From assembly GCA_019113915.1 (NCBI GenBank), contig DXGM01000015.1:1-64000 (forward strand): a stretch of DNA of 64,000 nt. Reading direction: 5' to 3'. The stretch is from Candidatus Gordonibacter avicola (lineage in GTDB: Bacteria; Actinomycetota; Coriobacteriia; Coriobacteriales; Eggerthellaceae). The position numbers were made by a program, and so were the translations under genes. Numbering within the stretch: the first letter of the stretch is position 1; every line of letters begins with the position of its first letter. Shown piece after piece: positions 9,200 to 17,789 of this stretch. Under the pieces are notes generated by a model. It did no database searches, was not told the DNA's origin, and worked only from the letters and a program-made list of their open reading frames with translations.

Positions 9200-10027
9200 T
9201 TATTCTTGCTGCAGCAGCGCAGGAATGTCGTACACGACGCCAGGCCGAACCGACTCCCTCGTCGAAATCCCGTCACAGGTGCATTCGTCCTCATATTTTT
9301 GCAGTTCGACCGCCAGCATTATGGCCGCCACCGGATGCGGGCGAAAAGACAGTGGTACCAGCGAAGGTTCGAGCCCTTCCACGGTTTGTCTAATTGGATG
9401 CGCGCCTAGAGAGATAAGGGCTCGGTGGAGCGCGTCGTTGCGCGAAACCACCATCCCTGCCTCACCCACATCAATCTGCTTTCCGGGACCGAAACTAAAC
9501 ACCAGGTAGTCGCCCGTCTCGACCGCTGGCGCGGCAACCCTTGCAGAGAACGCCCGCGCGCAATCCTCCACAATGGGAACCCGCCCCACAACGGCTTTAA
9601 CCTGCTTTACGTCGACCACTTCTTCCACATGACTGACAACCACCGCAGCAGTCGAAGGTGAGATAGCCCGCTGGAGAGCATCCGCATCCGAACAGTCAGT
9701 CACAACGGGCAGAGCGCCCAGAAGACGCACGATCGCCAAAGTACTACTCCAATCTCGAGAAGGAATAACCACTTCTCGACCAGGCTCAACATCAAGAGAT
9801 CGAAGCGCCAGCAGCATGCCTACCGAGGCGGAGGGAACCATAAAAGCAGGTCTCCCTTTGCTAATCCTTCGCATCGTCTCCTCCGCGCACCGCACCGCAC
9901 CGAGGCCCGTGATCATGCTCGTCGACGACGAGCATGATCCGGACACCCATTCCTCAAGCCGCACAACCACCCGGCGCACCATCTCTTCGTCGGGATGCGA
10001 CCTGTTTGCCGGGAGCAACGCTACCAT
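9200..10027 (-). CDS. DegT/DnrJ/EryC1-type PLP enzyme, short form
   Basis: The 275-aa product shows the fold-type I signature of sugar aminotransferases: PAFMVPSASVGMLLALRSL, EDCARAFSAR, and GDYLVFSFGPGKQIDVGEAG, where the Lys is the expected PLP Schiff-base residue and GEAG replaces the usual GEGG. The family is normally 360-400 aa, so the C-terminal small domain is largely missing. The start overlaps the AAA gene stop by 7 nt. No sugar-nucleotide genes lie nearby, so a sugar aminotransferase role is doubtful; a repurposed PLP-binding or modifying enzyme is more likely. The family call is reasonable, the activity unknown. Confidence 0.68.
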   Translation of the reverse strand: MVALLPANRSHPDEEMVRRVVVRLEEWVSGSCSSSTSMITGLGAVRCAEETMRRISKGRPAFMVPSASVGMLLALRSLDVEPGREVVIPSRDWSSTLAIVRLLGALPVVTDCSDADALQRAISPSTAAVVVSHVEEVVDVKQVKAVVGRVPIVEDCARAFSARVAAPAVETGDYLVFSFGPGKQIDVGEAGMVVSRNDALHRALISLGAHPIRQTVEGLEPSLVPLSFRPHPVAAIMLAVELQKYEDECTCDGISTRESVRPGVVYDIPALLQQE

Positions 10028-11733
10028 GGAAGCCTTCCTTCCATTTCTGAAATGCGAGCTTCTAGCCCAGCGTAATTAACCGAGCCCTCGTCATCGACGA
10101 ACTCCTCGAGATAAGACGGCACGTTGTAATCAGATAATCCCCTCTGCCACGCCGCAATCCATGGCAGGTACTTTCTGAACACCGTGGACGAAACCGCCTT
10201 CATACTGGCCAGTATCTCGTCCCGCCCGAACGAGCAATGGGTCGAAACCAAGGCATCAGAAAGATCCTCTTCTGACACTGCCGAAGAACCCCTGGTTCGA
10301 GCGTTGACAAGCGCCTGGTCGAGGATGTTAATGACGCGGCGCCCGTCGATAGGATCACGATATCGTGCGAAGGCCCGAAGCGCCGCATTGGGTTCGATGT
10401 CGATACCTCTGCGATGCGCGTTGATCTCCAAAATGCGCGCCCTATCCTGAGGCGACGAAGCCTCCAGCACCGGTAGAACAACCATTCGGTTGAGCACGGC
10501 GGCATCAAGACCCCCCGGGTTGTTGGTGAGGAGCAGAATTGAAAGTTCGGATGAAGACCCGATGTCGCCCGTCCTCTCCATGATCATGCCACGCAAGGAG
10601 GGATATACCGCACTGCTCTCCTGCGACGCACTATCGGCACGTTTCGACAGGAGCCCCTGGTCGGCTTCATCGATCACCAGAAGCACGCGGCCACTGCTTT
10701 CGATGATGCGAAACACGTTAGCCATGTTCCGCTCCGACTCTCCCACCCACTTGGAAAGTGGGGACCGAAGGAGCACAGGAATAGCGTCGAGCTCGTTAGC
10801 AATAGCAGACGCACAGGTGGTCTTCCCCGTACCGGGAGGACCCGCAAGCACCATGCGCAGATTGGTAGATCCAACACAAGAAACCATGTCGTCCACATAC
10901 TGCTTCACATTGTGCATGTCAGCCACTTCGTCGAAGGTGCGTTCTTCGTCGATCACCTCAAGCGAATCGCCTGCTAGCCTCTTAATGATCTTCCGCTTGA
11001 TCTTTTTTACGCGCGCGACGGTGAGAGGGTCTTTCTCGGTCGATGAGGCGCGCAGGCGGGAAAGATCGTCCAAGGCCATTCCGCCCGTAAGTCTCGCTAA
11101 ACGTTTCACATCGAAGCCGGGTTCCAGATACAGCTTATTGCGATGATTAAGCCAACGAAAGGCCGCCGCTTCCCGTTCCGCCTCGCTCGGAAGGCCCAGA
11201 TCGACAATGGAAAAACCAGGCAGCGTCTTGAGCGCAGCGTTCACCGTTCCCGCGCATTCAACAAGCATGATGCGGTTGCCGCTTTTCTGGAACGCATCGT
11301 TGGTGGCCCGGGACGCGAACTGCTCAATGATCCGAGCCGTTTCATACGTAGTGCCCGCTCCTCCGTCGCAGGGGAGCAGCGATTCTGCGAACATAACCAC
11401 CAGCACGACGGGATGTTCCTCCCGCTCCATCGCGGCAAAAATCTCATCCACCACGAGAGTCGGCTCGGTGTCGGGAGCCACGCGAGGCACATCACGAAGC
11501 GCGGATCCTTCAACCTGAGGCGCGTACGCCCCTCCGGCAAACGAGTAGACCAGGGTTGCACAACCTTCCTGCGCGGCCTGCTCGGCAACGATACGCTCGA
11601 ACCGTTTAATCTTTTCGTCATTGTCGAAGAACATGTCGAGCGTATTACCGGTAACGACGTTGACACAACCGTTGGCCACGAAGTCTCGCACTGCCCGACG
11701 GATAGTCTGAGCCCGATCTGCCGCGCTACTCAT
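10021..11733 (-). CDS. AAA+ ATPase (FtsH/SpoVK-like module)
   Basis: The 570-aa protein has a C-terminal AAA+ module: Walker A GPPGTGKTT at 298-306, pore-loop-like KWVGESE near 329, Walker B LLVIDEAD at 350-357, and a sensor segment with LTNN. Residues 1-260 resemble a degenerate second AAA module without Walker motifs. The ATG at 11733 overlaps the preceding gene's stop by 8 nt, indicating translational coupling; the open frame extends further upstream only inside that gene. It probably unfolds or remodels a partner protein, as MoxR/FtsH relatives do. Confidence 0.85.
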   Translation of the reverse strand: MSSAADRAQTIRRAVRDFVANGCVNVVTGNTLDMFFDNDEKIKRFERIVAEQAAQEGCATLVYSFAGGAYAPQVEGSALRDVPRVAPDTEPTLVVDEIFAAMEREEHPVVLVVMFAESLLPCDGGAGTTYETARIIEQFASRATNDAFQKSGNRIMLVECAGTVNAALKTLPGFSIVDLGLPSEAEREAAAFRWLNHRNKLYLEPGFDVKRLARLTGGMALDDLSRLRASSTEKDPLTVARVKKIKRKIIKRLAGDSLEVIDEERTFDEVADMHNVKQYVDDMVSCVGSTNLRMVLAGPPGTGKTTCASAIANELDAIPVLLRSPLSKWVGESERNMANVFRIIESSGRVLLVIDEADQGLLSKRADSASQESSAVYPSLRGMIMERTGDIGSSSELSILLLTNNPGGLDAAVLNRMVVLPVLEASSPQDRARILEINAHRRGIDIEPNAALRAFARYRDPIDGRRVINILDQALVNARTRGSSAVSEEDLSDALVSTHCSFGRDEILASMKAVSSTVFRKYLPWIAAWQRGLSDYNVPSYLEEFVDDEGSVNYAGLEARISEMEGRLPW

Positions 11734-12616
11734 GATGAGCCGCCTTTCTCTTGCTGTTCGTGTGGGCTCTGTACAGGCCCTTACTTTTATCGGAGGTTTT
11801 TGCAAAAGAACTTTTACTCTGCTGACCGAGCTTCCCCTCCCTCTCATCACGCATGCTCACGAAGGCCTGCGCAAGGCTCACAGAGTGGTTTCGTGCACGA
11901 GCGCCCAGCTCTCGGATCAGAGCACCCCCTTTCGCATCGCCATGGCGCCGCGACGACCGCGGCTGCCCAAAAACAACCCCCCGGCGCTCAAGGGCATCAA
12001 CGATTTTCACATCGGCTTCATGGCACGCCTCGCCGCTCAGGCCAGCCCCGTCGCGAACAACCTCGATCGCCCCGTCGCGAGAAGTGCTCACGCCGAACAC
12101 GCGAACTTCATGCCCTCTCGTCGCTTCGATAGCGCAAGCGGCGGCGCCCCTCGCACGAGTCACACTATAGCCGAGATCAACCAACGAATCCTCGATCACC
12201 AGTGAGTAATAGTCGCGTTCGGCCAGTGCAACCTCACGCGAAGCGGAGGCCAATACGGAAGAGGCCCTGGCCCCTAAGCGAGAAGCATCACCATCGTGAA
12301 GAAGCGAAGCCACACCGTCGAGCTGCAGCTTGACCTTCTCGGACAGAATAGGGCATCCCGCCGTCTTCAGAGAATTGATCAATTCACCCATCTCGGACCG
12401 CACGAAACGTGTTCCCACCGAGTCGGTTCGCAGAGCACGCGCAGATGCAGCGAGCAGTTCACGCGAAGAGAGATTTGCCTCCATCAGAGCGGGCACACGC
12501 GCGGGAGCCTCCCCTATAGCAACATGGGCAAGCTGAGTGCACGCCTGGCGATAGGCCATCCTGAGGCGAGTTTCCGGCGAGTTTTCATCGACAGTAGAAT
12601 AGTAATAATCGGACAT
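11726..12616 (-). CDS. 296-aa protein of unknown function
   Basis: The N-terminal two thirds are alpha-helical. The middle (YYSLVIEDSLVDLGY, then HEVRVFGVSTSRDGAIEV) looks like a small alpha/beta domain followed by a basic Ser-rich tail (SKSSFAKTSDKSKG). No signal peptide or membrane segment. It starts 18 nt after the membrane-protein gene and overlaps the AAA+ gene, so its dosage is tied to the ATPase; an adaptor for that ATPase is one reading. I recognise no family. Confidence 0.75.
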   Translation of the reverse strand: MSDYYYSTVDENSPETRLRMAYRQACTQLAHVAIGEAPARVPALMEANLSSRELLAASARALRTDSVGTRFVRSEMGELINSLKTAGCPILSEKVKLQLDGVASLLHDGDASRLGARASSVLASASREVALAERDYYSLVIEDSLVDLGYSVTRARGAAACAIEATRGHEVRVFGVSTSRDGAIEVVRDGAGLSGEACHEADVKIVDALERRGVVFGQPRSSRRHGDAKGGALIRELGARARNHSVSLAQAFVSMRDEREGKLGQQSKSSFAKTSDKSKGLYRAHTNSKRKAAHHE

Positions 12617-12634
12617 GAACGTCTCCTTTAAGCT

Positions 12635-13966
12635 CTACAGATCGTCATCATCTCGGACTAGTGATACTGGAGCGCGATCTTGCATCGACTCCAAAGGGTT
12701 GGACGTGTCAACACTGGACTCGGCGAAGCGCCAATCCTGCTCTCCGCCACGCATGTCTACGCCGAAGGGATGCTCCGTCAACCTGACAGCTTCGCTGACG
12801 TTCGCCTCAGAACCACCCTCTTCCACTCCATCATCAACGACGACACCCCCTCCCCCGCCCACTCCATCAAGCCGCATACCCGGATCTTCTGCGGTGAGAG
12901 TGCGCGATGTCTCAAACTCCTGAATGCTCGAGAGAGGAATCTCGTGCTCGAGGCAGAACTCTTCTAGCTCGACAACGAGTCTGTCCTCAATTTCCTGAAC
13001 CGAATCACGCATCCCCGATGCGGCCTTACGGGCTTCGCTTTCCTTTGCTTTCAGCTTCCGTATCTTCTTTCGGTGACCCGTTATCAAGGCAACCTGTGGA
13101 ATAACCATGCCGGTCACAAGCTCAAGGGGAACGGCAATTCCTTCGGCGAAAGCAAATAGCATAGTTTCCTGCGTTCTCCGACCTCTGAGCTCGTTAGCGG
13201 TCTGATCGAGCAGAGTTTTTCCGTACTCGAACTGGCTCACATCTTCGCCTTTTGCCAGGCCATTTTGGATCTGAGTCTCCACCGCAGAAAGACTTGCTTT
13301 ATTCGCCGCTTCAGCTGCCGTCACAATTAAGTCGGCACGTATGTAGCTAAGAGCAACCGCAAAAACGATGAACAGGATAGTTAAGGTAATCACGGCTATC
13401 CATGAAACTTTCCATTTAACCTCGTTCACTTCCCCAGCTTTATGCGACTCGATTAGCGTATGGATTTTGATTGAACCCATCTCAATGAACGTGACAAGGA
13501 TTAGCGAGATGGGAAGGCTCAAAACCACATTATTCGTAATTCCATGAGCAAGCTGGAACGTCAGCACGACAGACGCGACCACGGAAACCAGCCATAGGAC
13601 AAACATCAAGCCGTTCTTCACTCGAACAGCCGTTGAAGGCAAAAGCTCGCCTAGTTGCTCGACCTCTTGCATCTGAAGCTGCAAGGCTTCTTCGGCCTCT
13701 TCCTCAAAGTGCACGGCATCGCGTACTAAACGAGCAGCTTGTGCTCGCGCGACAGAAACGCGTGACTGGATATAATCGAGAGGGTTCTCGCGGATGCGCT
13801 CGCGATGGCGCTCTTCCAGTTGCATAGCCCTCTTGCGACCTTCCTCCTCTTCGGAGCGATGAGATGCCATCCGTTCCTTAATAGGACCCGAAAGCGCGAC
13901 AGTCCCAGCCGACAACGCCCCCATAGCCAAAACGGTCAACATCGTAGAAGCCAATACCTCAACCAT
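12635..13966 (-). CDS. Membrane protein with four to five TM helices and charged cytoplasmic regions
   Basis: The 443-aa product has an N-terminal hydrophobic segment (residues 6-26), a long charged coiled-coil-like helix (RSEEEEGRKRAMQLEERHRE), two adjacent TM segments beginning LMFVLWLVSVVASVVLTF, another starting near WIAVITLTILFIVFAVAL, and a helical plus disordered acidic tail with a Gly run. A GGGGGAG ribosome site fixes the ATG at 13966. It follows the lipoprotein gene (stop 14032) closely and may anchor the cytoplasmic AAA+/phosphatase components to the lipoprotein sensor. No family recognised. Confidence 0.78.
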   Translation of the reverse strand: MVEVLASTMLTVLAMGALSAGTVALSGPIKERMASHRSEEEEGRKRAMQLEERHRERIRENPLDYIQSRVSVARAQAARLVRDAVHFEEEAEEALQLQMQEVEQLGELLPSTAVRVKNGLMFVLWLVSVVASVVLTFQLAHGITNNVVLSLPISLILVTFIEMGSIKIHTLIESHKAGEVNEVKWKVSWIAVITLTILFIVFAVALSYIRADLIVTAAEAANKASLSAVETQIQNGLAKGEDVSQFEYGKTLLDQTANELRGRRTQETMLFAFAEGIAVPLELVTGMVIPQVALITGHRKKIRKLKAKESEARKAASGMRDSVQEIEDRLVVELEEFCLEHEIPLSSIQEFETSRTLTAEDPGMRLDGVGGGGGVVVDDGVEEGGSEANVSEAVRLTEHPFGVDMRGGEQDWRFAESSVDTSNPLESMQDRAPVSLVRDDDDL

Positions 13967-14031
13967 AACTCCCCCTTTATTGCGTTTTTCGTGTCGAATC
14001 ACCGGAGACAAATGCAGAGCGTCCTGAGCCA

Positions 14032-14895
14032 TCAAGCCTCTGTTGGCCAATTGAGAGCCGCGGTCAGAGCGTCGTGCGCCTGCTCAGGAGCGAAGAACTT
14101 CACATCAGATTCGCTCACGCCCATCGTGACCAGATATTCGATAAACTCCCTCTTAAATTGCTCCTCGAGCTCCATGTCGCTATAAATGTATGGCTGAACG
14201 GCAAACACAGGAGACCCGGCGAGAGAACCGTCCACGGTGATATCGGCTGAATTTTCCAAATCGCTGAAAACGATCACTGGAGAGCCTTTAGGTAGCACGC
14301 GGGAGAGGGCGGAAACAGTGGTGTAGATACCGGAATACTCATTGGTACTGGCCTGGATGGAGGCAAGCTCATCCAATGCGGCTTGAGCGGAGGCGCAAGA
14401 ATTCTGATACTCGAGAACCCACGCGCTTTTCTCCTTGCTCCATTCTTCCAACTTGCTTGCGTATTCCGGATCGGTCACATCGGAGGGAGCCGGAGAGAGC
14501 GAAGGATATCCCGCGATCCTAATAATATGGTGCTGTCCGTTGCCATACTGCGTGGTGTCCTCGCCTACGCAGTAGACGTAAACATCCAGCGCACCGCGGG
14601 CTTCGACCCCATGCCCGAACGCGCCTTCGTCGATCGGCGGAAACAGCTCGCCCACTGCAAAGGAGAGCTGGTCGCGCATCTCTATGTTAAACTCAGCGGA
14701 AGTACTGCCCGTCCCATCGAGTACAACTCCGAGGGAACGCAAGGGGATCGCCTGCGGCGGCCGAGCCTCACCGTCAGGCGCATCGGGGGTACACCCAGCA
14801 AGGCACCCCACAAGAAGTATCGTGAGAGCAAAGGCGGTCAGCGTGCCTACAAAATTCCGTACAGGTTGGGGAAAGGTGAGCGCAGAGAAAGTCAT
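14032..14895 (-). CDS. Lipoprotein with a vWA-like metal-site motif
   Basis: The 287-aa protein has a signal peptide with lipobox LAGC after a hydrophobic stretch (TAFALTILLVGC), so it should be anchored outside the membrane. The mature part contains VVLDGTGSTSAEF, a DxTxS form of the vWA MIDAS motif, and VIVFSDLENS later, the typical vWA fourth strand. Its ATG at 14895 has AAGGAACC upstream. It is the first gene after a GCGCAATGG promoter element. The vWA assignment rests on these motifs only; it may sense extracellular ligands for the system. Confidence 0.75.
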   Translation of the reverse strand: MTFSALTFPQPVRNFVGTLTAFALTILLVGCLAGCTPDAPDGEARPPQAIPLRSLGVVLDGTGSTSAEFNIEMRDQLSFAVGELFPPIDEGAFGHGVEARGALDVYVYCVGEDTTQYGNGQHHIIRIAGYPSLSPAPSDVTDPEYASKLEEWSKEKSAWVLEYQNSCASAQAALDELASIQASTNEYSGIYTTVSALSRVLPKGSPVIVFSDLENSADITVDGSLAGSPVFAVQPYIYSDMELEEQFKREFIEYLVTMGVSESDVKFFAPEQAHDALTAALNWPTEA

Positions 14896-15076
14896 GATGG
14901 TTCCTTTCGGTAGTTATCTCGGGCAAGCTCGAGAGCTTGCCCCCTCGACATCCACACTAAAACCTCCAAAACGTGTCCATTGCGCAATGTCCTTAATTCA
15001 TGAGTCAGCCAGGATGAATGCACCCACTTACGTTCCACGCTAACTTGTCCGCAGTACACCGCCTTCGCACAAAACA
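14896..15076 (-). promoter_or_regulatory. Leader and promoter region of the lipoprotein unit, GCGCAATGG copy 2
   Basis: GCGCAATGG (minus strand, 14977-14985) is part of the 12-bp palindrome CATTGCGCAATG and ends 81 nt before the lipoprotein ATG; TAGTGT follows after 17 nt as a possible -10. A hairpin (GGGCAAGCTC with GAGCTTGCCC, 14921-14942) lies in the predicted leader. A 61-codon frame here lacks a ribosome site and I take the stretch as non-coding. Confidence 0.55.
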
Positions 15077-15313
15077 TCAGTTACGCCGACCCCGTAAAAA
15101 GGCCTCAACCTGCCGCGACGGAGAAATGCCGCTCGCCGCCCAAAGGCTTTCGAGGTTTTCCGTCACCAATAAGCGACCTGCCCCTCTACCGCCCGCAGTA
15201 AAAAAGTAGGCACCTTCTATTCCTTCCACCTTCCTGCATCCTTTGACAGCTTCGGTTTCGTCGATACTCAGCTTCTCCACCGCCAGAGCAATCATTTCCT
15301 TGTTCGGTTTCAT
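15077..15313 (-). CDS. Small protein next to the papain-fold peptidase (78 aa)
   Basis: The product begins MKPNKEMIALAVEKLSIDET and continues with a Gly-rich strand segment (GAYFFTAGGRGAGRLLV) and an amphipathic C-terminal helix. The ATG at 15313 has GGTGAG upstream; a GTG six bases earlier is possible. It lies 15 nt downstream of the papain-fold gene. Position and size would fit an inhibitor, immunity protein or substrate of that peptidase, but there is no sequence evidence beyond context. Unknown family. Confidence 0.6.
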   Translation of the reverse strand: MKPNKEMIALAVEKLSIDETEAVKGCRKVEGIEGAYFFTAGGRGAGRLLVTENLESLWAASGISPSRQVEAFLRGRRN

Positions 15314-15328
15314 TTCCACTCACCAATC

Positions 15329-15973
15329 CTATCTACTTAAATCCCAGTTTATGCCCGCTTTTGCATATGACTTCACGTACTCATCGAACAAAACGGTTTG
15401 TCCGCATTGGGCATCTAATGCGTATACACGGCCGCTCGGTGACACCCCTACGTTGATCCAGTGCCCCTCGTTTTCCCCTTTCCAGTCGAAACCTACAATG
15501 CCATGATAACCAGGACCTTGTTGCTTAGCGAAGGCAATGATCTCTTGCGGTGTCATGGGTGTTTGCACCTTTCCTGTCATTTCGTTCATCTCCCGAATAG
15601 ACAGAATGGCACGAGCGTCGGCAACAGCCTCGGGATCTTGTCCAGAAAGACGCATTTCACACGCGACGGCGCAAGACCCGCAATTTTTATTGTATGGACT
15701 GCCCCAATCAAACGGGTCGAATAGCTCATTGATGCCTTCGATGCTTTTGTCGTACTCTTCGATTTCGCGAGTTATGAGCTGGCTCAGCTCAGCGCTATCC
15801 GCCAAAAAGGCCTCTTCCACCTCCGAGGCTCCAACGGAGTCCGCAATTTCGCTTTCCTCGGCTAGCTCTTCGAGTCCCTCAAAAGAGAGCCCGCCGCACA
15901 CATCGAATTCGTCCGAGGACAGCCCCTCCTCTTCAACCCCTTCGGAGACATCGAGCCCTTCACCTTCTTCCAT
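15329..15973 (-). CDS. Papain-fold peptidase/deamidase domain protein (Tox-PL-like)
   Basis: The 214-aa product has a very acidic N-terminal half (EEGEGLDVSEGVEEEG) and a C-terminal catalytic domain: NKNCGSCAVACEMRLSG with the nucleophile Cys, GHWINVGV with the His, and YALDAQCGQ with the third residue. This Cys-His-Asp layout matches the papain-like domain known from polymorphic toxins that cleave or deamidate proteins. No secretion signal, pre-toxin repeat or toxin-delivery domain is attached, so it may act inside the cell. The ATG overlaps the stop of the HerA-like gene by 14 nt. Confidence 0.75.
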   Translation of the reverse strand: MEEGEGLDVSEGVEEEGLSSDEFDVCGGLSFEGLEELAEESEIADSVGASEVEEAFLADSAELSQLITREIEEYDKSIEGINELFDPFDWGSPYNKNCGSCAVACEMRLSGQDPEAVADARAILSIREMNEMTGKVQTPMTPQEIIAFAKQQGPGYHGIVGFDWKGENEGHWINVGVSPSGRVYALDAQCGQTVLFDEYVKSYAKAGINWDLSR

Positions 15974-17165
15974 TCTTAATCCTTCCTCCTCTCAGCCTGA
16001 CCACCCCTGCGCCCTCACTGCCAGCAGTAGAGAACAAGGCCTCCCCTTCACGCAAACCGCCGAATCGGCGCACCTGCTCGTCAGAAAGCCCAAGAGCCGA
16101 CCCTATTGCTGAGCGGTCTTCTCCATGCGTGCTAGCAAACGCGATTTTCGTCACAGAGTTTGCAAGCACCCCCGAAGGGAGGAGACTAGGCCTTTGATCG
16201 ACAGTGATAAACCCAATCCCCGATGCCCTCATTTCGGCCAATGCCGATTCGTATACTCGCGAGAACATCGTTGGCTCTCCGTTGAGCATGTCGATAAGCA
16301 GAGAATGAGCCTCTTCGAGTACAACAACGGTGTGAAGGCGACGTGCACCCAGAGCTTTCGCCGCACGAATCAGCCGCAAGAGCAGGAGCATACCGACGAA
16401 AGCGCCCGAATTCGGTCCGATATCGGCAAGCTGCAAAACCTTCGCCCCACTGAACCCTTCAAGATCAGAAGCCATGATGCCCTTCCGTGTGCACAGGGAA
16501 GGGATCTCCGCCATTGACCTCCCGCGCTTAACAAGGGCTCCACGGACGTTTTGCTGGACCTCTTTGCCACTACAAGTTTCTTCGTTAATGTATTGGTCGA
16601 CCTGCTCAAGAAAGTCCTTTACAGTCGGCCAGTTCTCATTGCCGCATGGTGCGTTTGCAAGGGGAATGCCCCGAAGCCGGTATAAGCGCCGAATTAAACT
16701 ATCGAGATGAAGCGGCAGCGGCTGCTCCTTCATGCCGTAAGCGTCAACAATGGCGTTTGAAACGTCTTCTACCCAAACCGACGGCTTCACCCCCCGGTCG
16801 ACAGCAAAGGGGTTCGTCTCCAAGCGTTTTGTCGAAAGCCCTCCATCATCTCCGTAAACATCAAGGCGCATGCTCCCACCAAGCAATTCGGCATACTCAA
16901 CTTTAGCTGGCTCCAACAAAACCACATCCACCCCGGCATCGACAAGCTGCTTAACCACCTGCGCTGTAAGGGTTGTTTTTCTCATGCCGGGCTGACCGGT
17001 TATCACAACATGCTGGGCAAAACGGGAAACCGGAACGCGACATTCGCGCTCTCCCGCAACACCGATAGTCACCGTATCTCCGCTCGGGAGACAGGAAGCC
17101 GAAGCGCACGCACCTCCCGCCATCAACGGATCTAGCCGACCCAACGGTCCTACAAAAAGTGCCAT
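15960..17165 (-). CDS. HerA/FtsK-superfamily ATPase
   Basis: The 401-aa protein has a beta-barrel-like N-terminus, Walker A GQPGMRKTT near residue 57 (the usual GxGKT is GMRKT), Walker B VVVLEEAHSLL, and the downstream FITVDQRPSLLP segment typical of HerA/DUF87 ATPases. These form hexamers that translocate DNA or act as motors in conflict and secretion systems. The odd Arg inside the P-loop may alter nucleotide handling. It starts 12 nt after the membrane-anchored first gene. The superfamily is clear, the substrate unknown. Confidence 0.82.
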   Translation of the reverse strand: MALFVGPLGRLDPLMAGGACASASCLPSGDTVTIGVAGERECRVPVSRFAQHVVITGQPGMRKTTLTAQVVKQLVDAGVDVVLLEPAKVEYAELLGGSMRLDVYGDDGGLSTKRLETNPFAVDRGVKPSVWVEDVSNAIVDAYGMKEQPLPLHLDSLIRRLYRLRGIPLANAPCGNENWPTVKDFLEQVDQYINEETCSGKEVQQNVRGALVKRGRSMAEIPSLCTRKGIMASDLEGFSGAKVLQLADIGPNSGAFVGMLLLLRLIRAAKALGARRLHTVVVLEEAHSLLIDMLNGEPTMFSRVYESALAEMRASGIGFITVDQRPSLLPSGVLANSVTKIAFASTHGEDRSAIGSALGLSDEQVRRFGGLREGEALFSTAGSEGAGVVRLRGGRIKNGRR

Positions 17166-17177
17166 ACTTGCCCCTTT

Positions 17178-17789
17178 CTACCTGAAAAGGCTCTTTATGA
17201 GCCAATACACTCCCACACACATGATCACAACTGGACCGAGCATCTCAAACAGGGTCAAGAACAGCCCTACAATCGCCGAAGCAAGCGATCCGTCAACAAT
17301 GGCCTTCAACACAGCAGTAATAAACAACAAGAGGATCCCAATCGTTACCAGAGCAACCAGAGCAGTCATCCATCCCCCAATCTGGAACCTGGCGGAAACG
17401 CGACTGTTGGTCGTAAGATTGTTGAGCTTTTTCACGTAAAGCTGACCACCCCGCCGACGCACCGTTGACTGAATTAAATGACCCGGTCGCACAGCAGCGT
17501 TGATATCTCCGTAGAAAACTATCCCCCTTTGTCCGTTGGCGTCAAAGCTATTCGCATAAGTGCGTGCGGGTTCGACGAACACAGTGGTTTTCAGCACCTG
17601 ATGCCCGAACTGCCACGGCTGGCCGTCAAGCACGAGAGCGATCACCTTTCCTGCCGTCGTCTGAAACACGCTTTGTTGCTGAACGTCAACTACCCGTCCG
17701 GTCACCACGTTCCCACTGATCAAGGGCTCGTCGATGATCGTCCAAGGCGAATCGCCATCGATTGGCGAAAGCCCATAATTTCGGGACAT
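17178..17789 (-). CDS. Beta-rich protein with two C-terminal TM helices, first gene of the locus
   Basis: The 203-aa product begins MSRNYGLSPIDGDSPW and has a soluble beta-strand-rich domain (TGRVVDVQQQSVFQTTAG; RPGHLIQSTVRRRGG, an OB-like look) followed by two long hydrophobic helices (residues about 135-200). The ATG at 17789 has AAGGATG upstream. It is directly followed by the HerA-like gene. It may anchor that ATPase to the membrane. No family recognised. Confidence 0.75.
   Translation of the reverse strand: MSRNYGLSPIDGDSPWTIIDEPLISGNVVTGRVVDVQQQSVFQTTAGKVIALVLDGQPWQFGHQVLKTTVFVEPARTYANSFDANGQRGIVFYGDINAAVRPGHLIQSTVRRRGGQLYVKKLNNLTTNSRVSARFQIGGWMTALVALVTIGILLLFITAVLKAIVDGSLASAIVGLFLTLFEMLGPVVIMCVGVYWLIKSLFR

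Noticed and set aside
12840..12862. Gly run in the membrane protein as a phase-variable tract
   Set aside because: The coding G/C run is interrupted by T and A, so slippage is unlikely.
14892..15077. 61-codon frame between the lipoprotein and the 78-aa gene
   Set aside because: No ribosome site, and the region holds the GCGCAATGG promoter element and a leader hairpin.
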